64,000 nt of DNA from Rufibacter glacialis (lineage in GTDB: Bacteria > Bacteroidota > Bacteroidia > Cytophagales > Hymenobacteraceae): contig NZ_VKKZ01000010.1 of assembly GCF_008271745.1 (NCBI RefSeq), positions 914,213 to 978,212 of the forward strand. The letters run 5' to 3'. Positions 27,708 to 37,179 of the stretch are shown here, one piece after another. Below the pieces are notes generated by a model. The model did not search any database, was not told the origin of the DNA, and worked only from the letters and a program-made list of their open reading frames with translations. The translations under genes were made by a program, and so were the position numbers. Every line of letters starts with the position of its first letter. Positions within the stretch are counted from its first letter, which is position 1.

Positions 27708-28295
27708 AAGATGAAGGAGTGGAAAGAAGTGGTGGTGAACGGTACAAACGTCAATTTACAGGAGCCATTTAGCAGGTGCCAATAGGCACGGGCTGAAGCT
27801 CCCCGCCGGGGTGTCAAAAAAAAACCTTCCACAGGGAACCGCCTGCCAGGTACTTTCCTGGGTAGTACGGGTAATCTGGGGTTGGGTAGGTATTTCTGCC
27901 CAAGACCAGCTACCCGTATCTGGCAACGGAGGCAAGCTGTTTCAGGCTTGTTCCTAGGAAGATAGAAACAAACCAGAAAATAAGAAACCCCGCCAGAAGA
28001 AATAGACGGCAGGAACTGATTGCCAGGTTCTGAAAGGCTCATGGGAAAAATCGTTAAAATAAGGTAAAGACTGCCCCTGCGACGGGGGTTTCCTGCCGCC
28101 CAACTGCCTAACGGTAAGGAAAGAAATCAGGGAATAAAGCAGGTTAGAAGGGCGCGTGGCAGGTAGTTTCCCTTTGCTGGAGGGCAGGCGTAAAAAGAGC
28201 CGAAGAGCGCGGAAATAAAAACGGCGGCGGAGGAAGGAAAATGAAGTAACTTTACCAAATAAGAAACAGTAAGCTCTATCAAACAAGCACCCCCT
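27708..28295. other. Intergenic region between divergent genes
   Basis: This region separates the NTF2-like gene (minus) from the PAS gene (plus). I see no gene on either strand. A TAACTTTACC word about 45 bases before 28296 may be a -7 element for the PAS gene. Confidence 0.4.
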
Positions 28296-29600
28296 ATGTC
28301 GATATCTAAGGAAAGCACACCGTTCAAAGAGATTGAGAAAGCCCTTGAGAATCAGCTGAAAATAACCAATACCATTACAGACAACGCCACGGTGGCCCTT
28401 TTCATGATGAATGACAAGGGGTACTGCACCTTTATGAACCCCGCCGCTGAAAAGATGACCGGGTTTACGTTTGCCGAGGTGCAGGAAAAACCCCTGCATT
28501 ACGTCATTCACCACCACCACCCAGACGGTTCACCTTACCCCATGGAAGACTGCCCCATTGACCGGGCGCTTCCCACCAACAATAATGTACGGGCCCACCA
28601 GGATGTCTTCATCCGGAAAGACGGCACCTATTTCCCGGTGAGTTGTGCGGCTAGCCCCATCTTTGAGAATGGTGTACCCGTGGCCACCGTGATTGAAGTA
28701 AAAGACCTGACTGAGGAAAAAGAAGCGGAAAAGGCTTTGCGCGACAGCGAAGACAAGTTTCGGTTCATGGCGGAATCTTTGCCCCAGATGTTCTGGACCA
28801 CCCGGGCAGATGGGTACTGTGACTACTATAACCAGAAATGGGTAGAATACACCGGAATGTCCCTGGAGCAATTGTATGGGTATGGTTGGCTGGAAACCGT
28901 GCACCCCGACGATAGAGACAAGGCGAGTGCTGCCTGGTTGCAAGCGGTAGAGAACAAAGAAGACTACCAGGTGGAGTACCGGGTTAGGCGCGCCGATGGC
29001 AAGTTCCGGTGGCACCTGACCAAAGGACTTCCGCGGTTCAATGAAAAGAACGAGGTGATCATGTGGGTAGGTAGCACCACCGACTACCATGAGCAGAAAG
29101 GCCTGGTAGAGGAATTGGTTTCCACCAATGAAGAACTGGCGGCTTCCTTTGACCGTGAGGTAGCGGCCTCCTTGAAGGTGGAAAACCAGCGCCAGATGCT
29201 GCACGATATCTTCATGCAGGCCCCGGCCCTGATTGCTATCCAACGGGGACCAGAGCATGTGTACGAGATGGTTAACCCAAATTACCAGAAGTTAGCCCCC
29301 GGCCGGAATTTCATTGGCCAGAAAGTAGCAGACGCCTGGCCAGAACTGAAAGAACAAGGCTTCTTTGATTTGCTTGACCAGGTGTACACCACCGGAGAGC
29401 CTTACGTAGGAAATGAATTGCCGGCAAAAATAGATCGGTATGGCAATGGGCAGTTCATAGATACCTACTACAATTTCGTGTACCAGGCCTTCAGAGAAGA
29501 AGGTAAGATAGTGGGTATCATTACCTTCGCCTTTGAGGTAACAGAACTTGTAGAAGCAAAGCGAACTTTACAGAAAAATGGAAACCAATCAGCCCAATAA
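28296..29600 (+). CDS. Multi-PAS domain sensory protein lacking a transmitter
   Basis: A 434-residue cytosolic protein with three PAS domains (starts near residues 30, 155 and 300; signature strings KGYCTFMNPAAEKMTGF, ADGYCDYYNQKWVEYTG, and GPEHVYEMVNPNYQKLAPGR), each followed by a PAC-like segment (TVIEVKDLTEEK, MWVGSTTDYHEQK, ITFAFEVTELVEAKRTL). It stops right after the third PAC, with no histidine kinase, GGDEF or other output domain. It may be a signalling subunit or a truncated hybrid kinase. A CZB-like gene follows 45 bases downstream and is probably co-transcribed. Confidence 0.85.
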   Translation: MSISKESTPFKEIEKALENQLKITNTITDNATVALFMMNDKGYCTFMNPAAEKMTGFTFAEVQEKPLHYVIHHHHPDGSPYPMEDCPIDRALPTNNNVRAHQDVFIRKDGTYFPVSCAASPIFENGVPVATVIEVKDLTEEKEAEKALRDSEDKFRFMAESLPQMFWTTRADGYCDYYNQKWVEYTGMSLEQLYGYGWLETVHPDDRDKASAAWLQAVENKEDYQVEYRVRRADGKFRWHLTKGLPRFNEKNEVIMWVGSTTDYHEQKGLVEELVSTNEELAASFDREVAASLKVENQRQMLHDIFMQAPALIAIQRGPEHVYEMVNPNYQKLAPGRNFIGQKVADAWPELKEQGFFDLLDQVYTTGEPYVGNELPAKIDRYGNGQFIDTYYNFVYQAFREEGKIVGIITFAFEVTELVEAKRTLQKNGNQSAQ

Positions 29601-29645
29601 CTTTGTTCGCCAATACGGGTACCATCCCACTACTTTTAGTCCCCT

Positions 29646-30014
29646 ATGCTTTATAACCAGGTGAACCTAGACCGGTTTGATATCCAGCAAGCTAGAATCA
29701 AATTTATTTTATTCAAGTCAAAGCTGCGGGCCATTTTGTACGGCGGGGGAATGGATGAATCCATTCTTTCTGCACGGGAGAACGCTCTGGGCCAGTGGCT
29801 CTATAATGATGCTTTAAAGAAATACGGTACTGTTCCAGAAGTAAGGGAAATCGAGAAACAGAACCTTGCCATCACCAGCAAGGCAAAGGGGCTGGTGAAT
29901 CTTTATAAATTAGGAAAGATTGATGAAGCGCGTACTGGCTTAAGGGATCTGGACCAAAACGAAGAAGAACTGAACCGTATTTTAGGAGTGCTGCAGGAGA
30001 GAACGGGCGCGTAA
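29646..30014 (+). CDS. Degenerate CZB-like (chemoreceptor zinc-binding) protein
   Basis: A 122-residue helical protein whose layout matches the chemoreceptor zinc-binding domain: ARIKFILFKSKLRAILYGG, then ALGQWLYNDALKKYG, then PEVREIEKQN. The zinc ligands of the family (H, C, H, H) appear replaced by non-ligands in my hand alignment. That suggests a ligand-free variant or a different sensor using the same fold. Context next to a stand-alone PAS protein suggests a shared signalling role. The alignment is by eye. Confidence 0.6.
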   Translation: MLYNQVNLDRFDIQQARIKFILFKSKLRAILYGGGMDESILSARENALGQWLYNDALKKYGTVPEVREIEKQNLAITSKAKGLVNLYKLGKIDEARTGLRDLDQNEEELNRILGVLQERTGA

Positions 30015-30022
30015 CGTTTTTT

Positions 30023-30083
30023 CCTGGGTCTTAAAGCAAGAAAGGTGGGCATCTAGCCCACCTTTCTTGCTTTAAGACCCAGG
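30023..30083. terminator. Perfect 28-bp hairpin, convergent terminator
   Basis: Bases 30023-30050 are perfectly complementary to 30056-30083 around a 5-base loop (ATCTA). The element sits between the plus-strand CZB-like gene and the minus-strand NmrA-like gene, so it probably terminates both. The arms are unusually long. Confidence 0.8.
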
Positions 30084-30130
30084 AGAGAAATGTCATTTAA
30101 TCTGGTAATCTTAGCCTTAGTCCGCTTTGG

Positions 30131-30994
<864 letters not shown>

Positions 30995-31224
30995 GGTTTT
31001 TGGTTTTAAGGTTATCTATGCTGTCTATCAAATGGATACGGGCAAGGGCTGGCGAAGGTGGTTTGGGCTTGCCAAAACATTCTTTGGAGAGAACCCACCG
31101 CCGTAGCACCCCAGGCCAATGCTTGGGTGCAGCCAGGGGCCTTGCGGTTGCCATGGAAGACAACACAAAGGTCCGGCGAAGACAGGCCAACAGAAAGGTA
31201 GGAACGCGCGGAAAGATGATACTT

Positions 31225-32094
31225 TTACGCCAACCCGGCTTGCCCACGGAACTCGGCGGGGGTAGAGCCTTGGTGACGGCGGAAATACTTGATGAAATTG
31301 GTGGGTTCCTCAAAGCCCAGCGCAAAGCCAATCTCTTTGATACTTTCAGGAGTGTGCGCCAAAAGCCGCTTCGCCTCCAGCATAACCCGGTCATCAATCA
31401 TCTGCTTAGCCGACTTGCCCAGTACTTTGGAGGTGGCCTGGTTTAGCTTTTTCTCTGTCATGCCCAACTGTTCGGCGTAGAGCCCTACCTGCTTCTGGCG
31501 GCGGAACTTCTGCTCTAACAGGTCTCTGAACAGCAAGAGGGAATCCAGCTCTACAGAGGGCCGTACCTGCGTCATAGCTTGGCTTTCTCTTTCCCGTTCA
31601 GCCAGCAGCAGAAAGGTGTGGAGCAGGTTTTTCAAAACCAAGGGCTGAACGCTATCTTGGGGGTGGGTTAGTTCAGCTTCCATCAAGGCAAGGTACTCCC
31701 GGAGCAGGGGCGACCCCTGGGGCAAGCGTAGCAGGGAGGGGGAGAACAGGTCATGGAACAGGGGGCTGCTTCTCAGGTAAGTGGCATCTGCCTCAGTTCT
31801 TATAAAGAAGCTGTCAGTGAACACCATGATCTTCCCGTCAAAGCCGCCCCGCCCATCAAACCGCTGCACCAGGTCTTTGTTCAGGAACAGGATGGTCTCT
31901 GGGGTAATGGGGACGGGCTTAAAATCTACCAGGTGCGTGGGTGCGCCCTGCTGGAACCAGAGAATGTGGTAAAAGCCGGTGCGGTGGATGTTGGCTAAGA
32001 TGCTTTTGTTGCCTTCAAACAGGTCGCGCATGCCCATGATCTCAAACTCCACGGGAAGCCCGGCTTTGAAAGCGTACCGTTTGATTTCTGCCAT
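31225..32094 (-). CDS. AraC-family transcriptional regulator
   Basis: A 289-residue regulator with an N-terminal cupin-like sensor domain (FYHILWFQQGAPTHLVDFKPV) and a C-terminal two-helix-turn-helix AraC domain ending with KEIGFALGFEEPTNFIKYFRRH. I chose ATG at 32094 (MAEIKRYAF) rather than an upstream in-frame start at 32184, because the upstream 30 residues are arginine/lysine-rich and non-conserved-looking. It is upstream of the NmrA-like gene. Confidence 0.9.
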   Translation of the reverse strand: MAEIKRYAFKAGLPVEFEIMGMRDLFEGNKSILANIHRTGFYHILWFQQGAPTHLVDFKPVPITPETILFLNKDLVQRFDGRGGFDGKIMVFTDSFFIRTEADATYLRSSPLFHDLFSPSLLRLPQGSPLLREYLALMEAELTHPQDSVQPLVLKNLLHTFLLLAERERESQAMTQVRPSVELDSLLLFRDLLEQKFRRQKQVGLYAEQLGMTEKKLNQATSKVLGKSAKQMIDDRVMLEAKRLLAHTPESIKEIGFALGFEEPTNFIKYFRRHQGSTPAEFRGQAGLA

Positions 32095-32155
32095 TTGTTT
32101 ACCGGCGGTTTTCGTGAAAGTACGGCTAAAACAACATTGCTTCCGCGGCGGCTTT

Positions 32156-32938
32156 CTACTTTTTCTGGGCCTGCATTTCCTCAAAGTAGCGCATCACCTT
32201 TTCTTCTGTCTCTTTTTGAAGGTGGATGTTTTCATAGAGCGCGGTCCTTAGCTTTCTGTACAGGTCAACGGCATGGTGTAGGCTGTCTAACAGGGCTTGC
32301 CGGTTATACTGCGGAATGGTTTGTTGCAGGAGGGCCAGGTCTTGCTGGTGCAGGTGGCGTTCTACTTTTCTGACGCCTCTGGGCAGGTTTCCGTTTTTGA
32401 TGTGCAGCAAGGGGCCAAACACCACCATCCGGAGGAATCCGAAAAAATCATAGGCCTCCAGGTTTTCACCCCGGCCAATCTTCAGCAAGGCGTAATGGAC
32501 CCAAATCCAAAACCGGTCTTCTATCCATTGATAATCTGGGTAGGGAAACTGGGCGGTGGAGTTATTCAAGACCTCCTGAAGTTGCCCTTGGGGATCAAGT
32601 AAGAGGGTGGGAGTTTCCACCCGGGTTTGAAATTCATCCAGGGTCAGGAATTTTATATCTACGTGCAGCAGGGGCTTGTCATAGAGGCAAATCAAGACCC
32701 TTGGCTCGCCCACGTGTTCTCCCGTGAAGCCAGATAACAGGTTGCCTAGCTTTTGGGCGTACGCCAGCATGTGGTCTTTGCTGCCTGACACCTTTTCTTT
32801 GGTGACCAGAACGAGGTCCAGGTCAGAGAATTCGTCTAGCTCGTTGGTAAGCCAGGAACCGCCCACCGCTAGCCCGATCACGTTTGAATCAACTGCCAGA
32901 ATCTTTCTGGCTTTTTCTGCAAAATCAACTTGCATCAT
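32156..32938 (-). CDS. Nucleotidyltransferase-superfamily protein
   Basis: A 260-residue protein with the Pol-beta-like nucleotidyltransferase signature GGSWLTNELDEFSDLDLVLV (Gly-Ser then DxD, near residues 27-46). The remainder is helical with a C-terminal KETEEKVMRYFEE. Members include aminoglycoside adenylyltransferases (AadK/Ant6) and others. Substrate is unknown. Its start overlaps the previous gene's stop by 4 bases (ATGA). Confidence 0.85.
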   Translation of the reverse strand: MMQVDFAEKARKILAVDSNVIGLAVGGSWLTNELDEFSDLDLVLVTKEKVSGSKDHMLAYAQKLGNLLSGFTGEHVGEPRVLICLYDKPLLHVDIKFLTLDEFQTRVETPTLLLDPQGQLQEVLNNSTAQFPYPDYQWIEDRFWIWVHYALLKIGRGENLEAYDFFGFLRMVVFGPLLHIKNGNLPRGVRKVERHLHQQDLALLQQTIPQYNRQALLDSLHHAVDLYRKLRTALYENIHLQKETEEKVMRYFEEMQAQKK

Positions 32939-33408
32939 GGTCTTGTTTTCTTTTGGTTAGGATGGCTGCCTCGGCCTTGTGAAGACGGTGTTCCTTTCTC
33001 CGCATCAGCCTCATATGCCAGGCGCATGTAGTGTAGCACTTCCTCATTAATGTCCTCGGGCTCATAAAGCCTTAGCCAGTGATTGGTTTGCTTTTCGCCT
33101 ATCTGTCCAATTTTATGGAAGCACAGCGTATCAGCATACACCTTGCTCAGCGGAATATAAATGTCTATGAAGTTTCTCCCCAGTTTGTAGATCATGCAGA
33201 AGCGGGTGTTCTTGGCCAAGGAGAGCATAGACTTGGATGGGTGAATCCTGAAATCCCCAATGGTACGGTACTGTTCCAGAAAATGATGGTACAGCCCAAT
33301 GGTCACGTCAGACTTGCCGCGCAGAAAATCAGCCTCGGTTTTCTCCAGACAGGAATGGGTCTGGTTGGCGCGTAGGAAGGCTTGCGTGCAGGTGGGACAG
33401 GTCCACAT
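32935..33408 (-). CDS. DUF5655-type protein
   Basis: A 157-residue protein with an N-terminal zinc-ribbon-like pair (MWTCPTC...HSC) and a DUF5655-like body (HFLEQYRTIGDFRIHPSKSMLSL, ..RNFIDIYIPLSKV). The role is unknown. It is translationally coupled (ATGA overlap at 32935-32938) to the nucleotidyltransferase gene, so the two products probably act together. It is the last gene before the A+T-rich Argonaute island. Confidence 0.75.
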   Translation of the reverse strand: MWTCPTCTQAFLRANQTHSCLEKTEADFLRGKSDVTIGLYHHFLEQYRTIGDFRIHPSKSMLSLAKNTRFCMIYKLGRNFIDIYIPLSKVYADTLCFHKIGQIGEKQTNHWLRLYEPEDINEEVLHYMRLAYEADAEKGTPSSQGRGSHPNQKKTRP

Positions 33409-33578
33409 GGGCTTTGACGTTTAGGGCTTAGTTTCTGGAAAATAGGTTGGAAACACATTTTCCACTCAAGTGGTTTTGAGAATACTGTTGGTAATACTTG
33501 GATAACTATCTGGTATCCTATACTTTTTAATTCTCTATATCTATGGTGCTTTGATGTTAATGGAAATGTGTTCGTAAA

Positions 33579-34451
33579 TTAACTTTTAATATAACCTAAA
33601 GCATTATATAAAATTTTTCTTATATAATTTTCAAGTCGATCTTTGAAAAAATACAGGGAACTGATTCCAATGCCACCGCTAATTAAGAACTCTAATATCT
33701 TTTTTATTCCAAAGTAATCTTTGATCAAAGGGAATTTGATGAAGATAATGTAAGCAATAATTGTGATGATAAAATGAACAAACAGGCTTAAAAATTTGGA
33801 TAGTTTTTCAATTCTATTTATAAAATTATTTTCAAACAATCTTATATTTCGGTTGTGTTCATAATTATTTATATCTGAGTATAAAATGCTTAGTTCAGTT
33901 CCTCTAATATGAGCTAGATTTAATACTTCCAAATTAAATGTTGGTTCTGATCTCCATCCTTCTTGGAAAGCCTTAAGTATTAGTGATGGTTTAATATCCT
34001 TGTCTCCTCGGATGTCTACTAATAATAGTAACAAAGGTGCATATGTATTAGTAAGATCACTATGGCCTTCTAAAAAGTTTCTACATGTGGTTGATAATAG
34101 ATTCCTCTCCTCATCAATTGTTTGCTTCCAAAAGTCAAGAATTTTTAGAATCCAATCTTTATTTAAATGGAACTTAGCAACAGTACAGGTAACTAAAAAA
34201 ACTAAAATGTCATCATAGATCCAAGTGCTATCTTTTTCTGGGACCCTTTGACATAAAGTATAGTAAATATTAGAAGCTTCTTCTGAATTATTATTGCCTA
34301 AGCTATATAGCATAGCTTGTTTTGCTTGAGGTATTGAAGAATAATCTGCCTTTAAGATGCTTTTGACATGGCCATGAAATACATAATCGTAAAGCTCTTT
34401 AAGAAGAGGTTGAGAACTAACTCTTTCTAATATTTTAGAGATAGTCATCAT
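33579..34451 (-). CDS. Argonaute-associated membrane protein (putative effector)
   Basis: A 290-residue protein (chosen start ATG at 34451; an upstream ATG at 34460 is possible). The N-terminal 210 residues are helical with few motifs; two membrane helices follow at about 219-241 and 253-270 with a short basic cytoplasmic tail. I recognise no enzyme domain. Its start ATGA overlaps the Argonaute stop, so expression is coupled. In long-B pAgo systems the partner is known to be a nuclease, SIR2 protein or membrane protein; a membrane effector that disrupts the cell envelope is the likely role, inferred from that context. The coding sequence is A+T-rich like the Argonaute. Confidence 0.75.
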   Translation of the reverse strand: MMTISKILERVSSQPLLKELYDYVFHGHVKSILKADYSSIPQAKQAMLYSLGNNNSEEASNIYYTLCQRVPEKDSTWIYDDILVFLVTCTVAKFHLNKDWILKILDFWKQTIDEERNLLSTTCRNFLEGHSDLTNTYAPLLLLLVDIRGDKDIKPSLILKAFQEGWRSEPTFNLEVLNLAHIRGTELSILYSDINNYEHNRNIRLFENNFINRIEKLSKFLSLFVHFIITIIAYIIFIKFPLIKDYFGIKKILEFLISGGIGISSLYFFKDRLENYIRKILYNALGYIKS

Positions 34452-36688
34452 AAAAACCACTTTTTAAATTTTAGATGTGTTGTTACAACTAAGGGATTCC
34501 ATCCTGGTAATGATCTTAATTGATGAAGTTGTTTTGCTATTAGAGTAGAGTAAAGTAAAGTAGCAGGTAAGTTTGAAGGCATGAAAGTTCTAAAAGACAT
34601 ATTCATAAGCCTATAAGATTGTTGAACAATGTACTCTAAATCTTTAAATGTCGATTTTTCGTGAATTTTGATAAGCAAAGGGGAACTGATGCCTTGCTTA
34701 TCTGATTTAACATCACTTGGGCCTTTTGTTTGGAAAAGGCATGATCTATTATCTAAAACAAAGTTTTCACCTCTTTGTGGTACTAAAGTTCCCTTTTTGC
34801 CTCCATATTTAGTTTGTAATCCAGGTTGATTTAAATCAAAAAGTAAAAATGGATGTTTTTGAGAAAAAGTTACAAATGAAAACCTGATGTTATATTTGCT
34901 TATTTGTTCCACTAATAAGGACACAACATCAATTTCTAGATTTTTCATTGGTTTGAAAACGTGAAAGATAATTCTAACATTATCGCCTTCGCTCCATCCG
35001 TATTCCTTGGCAATCAATTCAAGGGAGTATTTTAAACTTTGTAAAAGCTCATTAAAATAGTCTTCATAATTAACATCTTGTGATTTATTGCTAAATATGT
35101 ATTGTCCGTCTGCAGAGAAAAAGGTTGAGATTCCTACAACTCTTGATTTTTGAGTTCCACTATATTTAGATTCCCTTATTAAGGAGCTGCCAATGCCTAT
35201 AATTAGTTCTCTATCTACAGTTTGGTTAGATGGCATAGTCCATGGTGTGCCTCCTAATTTAGAATATAGTTGAAGAGCAAAGGAGTCTATAATGTAGTCT
35301 GGTTTTCTCGCATTTTCGGCTTTTATAAATTGAACAGGAATGCCTAATGCATAGAGATGTGCCTTAATAGTGTAATAAGGATTGCTTTGTGTAGGTCTGC
35401 TTGAAAATTCTTCTCTGGTTTCTACTATAGCTATATCTGGATTTAAATTGTTATTGTTTCTAATAAATTTTGAAAATTGTTCTAAATAGGACTCTGTTGT
35501 GTATTCTTTAATTTCGTATAGTACATATTCTATAGTCCTCATTTTATATTTTCCAGTCATCCCATTTGGAAAATAGTCTGAGTTAAGAACTCCATTTCTA
35601 AGCTGAGCCAAAAATGTTTCAAACCCACCTCTATTTATTTCGTGACAGATTACAAGGATTTTGGGAGAACTTAACTCAGCACGGATACCATAATCATAAG
35701 GACCGAACATACTCAAGCCTTGACTGGGGGATTTATGTACCCTAGTCATTGATGAGTTAAAAATATATTCAGGTTTAACTAATTGAAAGCCATTATGTGG
35801 TAATTGGTTTGTGTTTTTAATATTAAATACAAATCCATCAGAATTCTTAAATTCTAAGTTGATGATTTTATTAGCTATTTGTGTTATCTCTTTATAGGCG
35901 TTGGTAGGGTTATTTAAGAGTTTTTTCTTTTCTTTCAGTGAAGAAACTATTTGTTCACTTTTTCTTTCTCCGATTTTGTGAGATAAATATATTTTTACGT
36001 TTTCTGTAGAGCGATTTAAATATAAGTCACTTAGTGGGTATTCATTCTTTCCAAAATTTGTATCAACGAAGGCTTTCCCGTTCCTTATTCCTATTACTCT
36101 TCCCAGTGATTGTTCTTCTGGAGCCACTACTCCTTTGGATGCATCACTATTAGATAAGATATTTACTTCAAGATTAAGTAAATCAAAGCCACTTTTTGTT
36201 AGTTCTAAGCAGTTTTTATCTAGGAACCACTTGTAAAAAGTATTGACAACCATTCCGTATTGAAATTTTCCATTTAGGTTCACTGGTCTAAATGATATTT
36301 CAATCACCTTCTTGAATGATAGTTCTGGTATTGGAGTAGAAATTATAGAAGTTAATAAATTGTCTTTCTCATTTTGAGAAGGTAAGATAAATGGATCAAA
36401 CCCAGGTAACCTTTTTGGAAATGTTTTTATGAAAGCTCTGAAGAAGATATGCTTTATTAAAGATCCTACTAAAAGGATATTCTCTTGTATATTTAATGTA
36501 ACGGTCTCACCAATTTCTATTGCATCATTTTCACCAGGTGAAATGTAGATCCAATTGCCATTTCTAAAGAATGAATGAGTGCTATTGTGCTCGTTTCTCA
36601 GAACTTCGATTAGTCCTTCACTAAAAGGTATTCTTTGAATCTGAAAATCTTCAAAGGTAATATCGACAGGAAAAATGTTACTATGCAT
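34448..36688 (-). CDS. Long prokaryotic Argonaute, predicted catalytically inactive
   Basis: A 746-residue pAgo with the expected order N, L1, PAZ-like, L2, MID, PIWI. Recognisable landmarks are GRVIGIRNGKAFVDTNF (about 196-212), LSMFGPYDYGIRA (L2 end, about 325-337), MID around YYTIKAHLYALGIPVQF (438-454; K442 and Q453 are candidate 5'-end contacts), and PIWI from ELIIGIGSSL (494-503). The first catalytic Asp of the DEDX set (normally GID) is G500, and the HRDG-type element reads HVFK (H576-K579), so slicing is unlikely. The C-terminus ends KKWFL. It shares an ATGA stop/start with the membrane-protein gene. Guided target sensing is predicted, cleavage is not. The A+T-rich codon use contrasts with neighbours, implying transfer. 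Confidence 0.88.
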   Translation of the reverse strand: MHSNIFPVDITFEDFQIQRIPFSEGLIEVLRNEHNSTHSFFRNGNWIYISPGENDAIEIGETVTLNIQENILLVGSLIKHIFFRAFIKTFPKRLPGFDPFILPSQNEKDNLLTSIISTPIPELSFKKVIEISFRPVNLNGKFQYGMVVNTFYKWFLDKNCLELTKSGFDLLNLEVNILSNSDASKGVVAPEEQSLGRVIGIRNGKAFVDTNFGKNEYPLSDLYLNRSTENVKIYLSHKIGERKSEQIVSSLKEKKKLLNNPTNAYKEITQIANKIINLEFKNSDGFVFNIKNTNQLPHNGFQLVKPEYIFNSSMTRVHKSPSQGLSMFGPYDYGIRAELSSPKILVICHEINRGGFETFLAQLRNGVLNSDYFPNGMTGKYKMRTIEYVLYEIKEYTTESYLEQFSKFIRNNNNLNPDIAIVETREEFSSRPTQSNPYYTIKAHLYALGIPVQFIKAENARKPDYIIDSFALQLYSKLGGTPWTMPSNQTVDRELIIGIGSSLIRESKYSGTQKSRVVGISTFFSADGQYIFSNKSQDVNYEDYFNELLQSLKYSLELIAKEYGWSEGDNVRIIFHVFKPMKNLEIDVVSLLVEQISKYNIRFSFVTFSQKHPFLLFDLNQPGLQTKYGGKKGTLVPQRGENFVLDNRSCLFQTKGPSDVKSDKQGISSPLLIKIHEKSTFKDLEYIVQQSYRLMNMSFRTFMPSNLPATLLYSTLIAKQLHQLRSLPGWNPLVVTTHLKFKKWFL

Positions 36689-36972
36689 AAGATGTTATAG
36701 AGCCTAGAGCTTTCCTCTAAGGGAGGGAGCGATTTTTATTTAATTTATATCTGTTTATACAATTTTTTAATAATAGACCTAAATATAGGATTATTCTTTC
36801 TCATGTTCTCCCCTCTGACATCAATCACCGCCTAAACTGACGCCCATCATCTTTTTCCCTCGGCCTACATCTGACCTTTGTCACAACTGAAAGGGCCAGG
36901 TAAGCGCCGAAGCGGACACATTCACTTCTTTACCGCTGCCACCTGTTTCAGGAGAGATACACCGGCAGCGCC
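36689..36972. other. Gap between Argonaute and ccoS; holds cbb3 promoter
   Basis: The left 100 bases are A+T-rich like the Argonaute island; the right part is G+C-richer and carries tandem FNR-like boxes (36816-36849) upstream of ccoS. No gene is visible. Confidence 0.6.
36816..36849 (+). promoter_or_regulatory. Tandem FNR/CRP-like boxes upstream of ccoS
   Basis: TGACatcaATCA (36816-36827) and TGACgcccATCA (36838-36849) fit TGAY-N4-RTCA, with starts 22 bp apart. They lie 124-157 bases before the ccoS start. The spacing equals that upstream of ccoI and ccoG. Confidence 0.55.
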
Positions 36973-37179
36973 ATGAACATCATTTTCCTTTTAATCTGCA
37001 TCAGTCTTCTGGTGGCCATCCTGTTCCTGGGGGCCTTCCTATGGGCGGTGCGTTCGGGCCAATATGAAGACGACTATACGCCTTCGGTGCGCATTCTCTT
37101 TGACAATGAATTAACCAAAAAACAGCCTATTACTTCTATTTCTACTAAACCTATGGAGGACACCGCACATGTTAGCTGA
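36973..37179 (+). CDS. ccoS: CcoS, cbb3 oxidase assembly protein
   Basis: A 68-residue protein with one N-terminal membrane helix (FLLICISLLVAILFLGAFLW) followed by RSGQYEDDYTP, the hallmark of CcoS. CcoS is needed for cofactor insertion into cbb3 oxidase. It overlaps the ccoNO start by 11 bases, so the two are translationally coupled and it is the first gene of the operon. Confidence 0.92.
   Translation: MNIIFLLICISLLVAILFLGAFLWAVRSGQYEDDYTPSVRILFDNELTKKQPITSISTKPMEDTAHVS

Noticed and set aside
27656..28520. Minus-strand ORFs before the PAS gene
   Set aside because: They overlap the PAS or NTF2-like genes and look like shadows.
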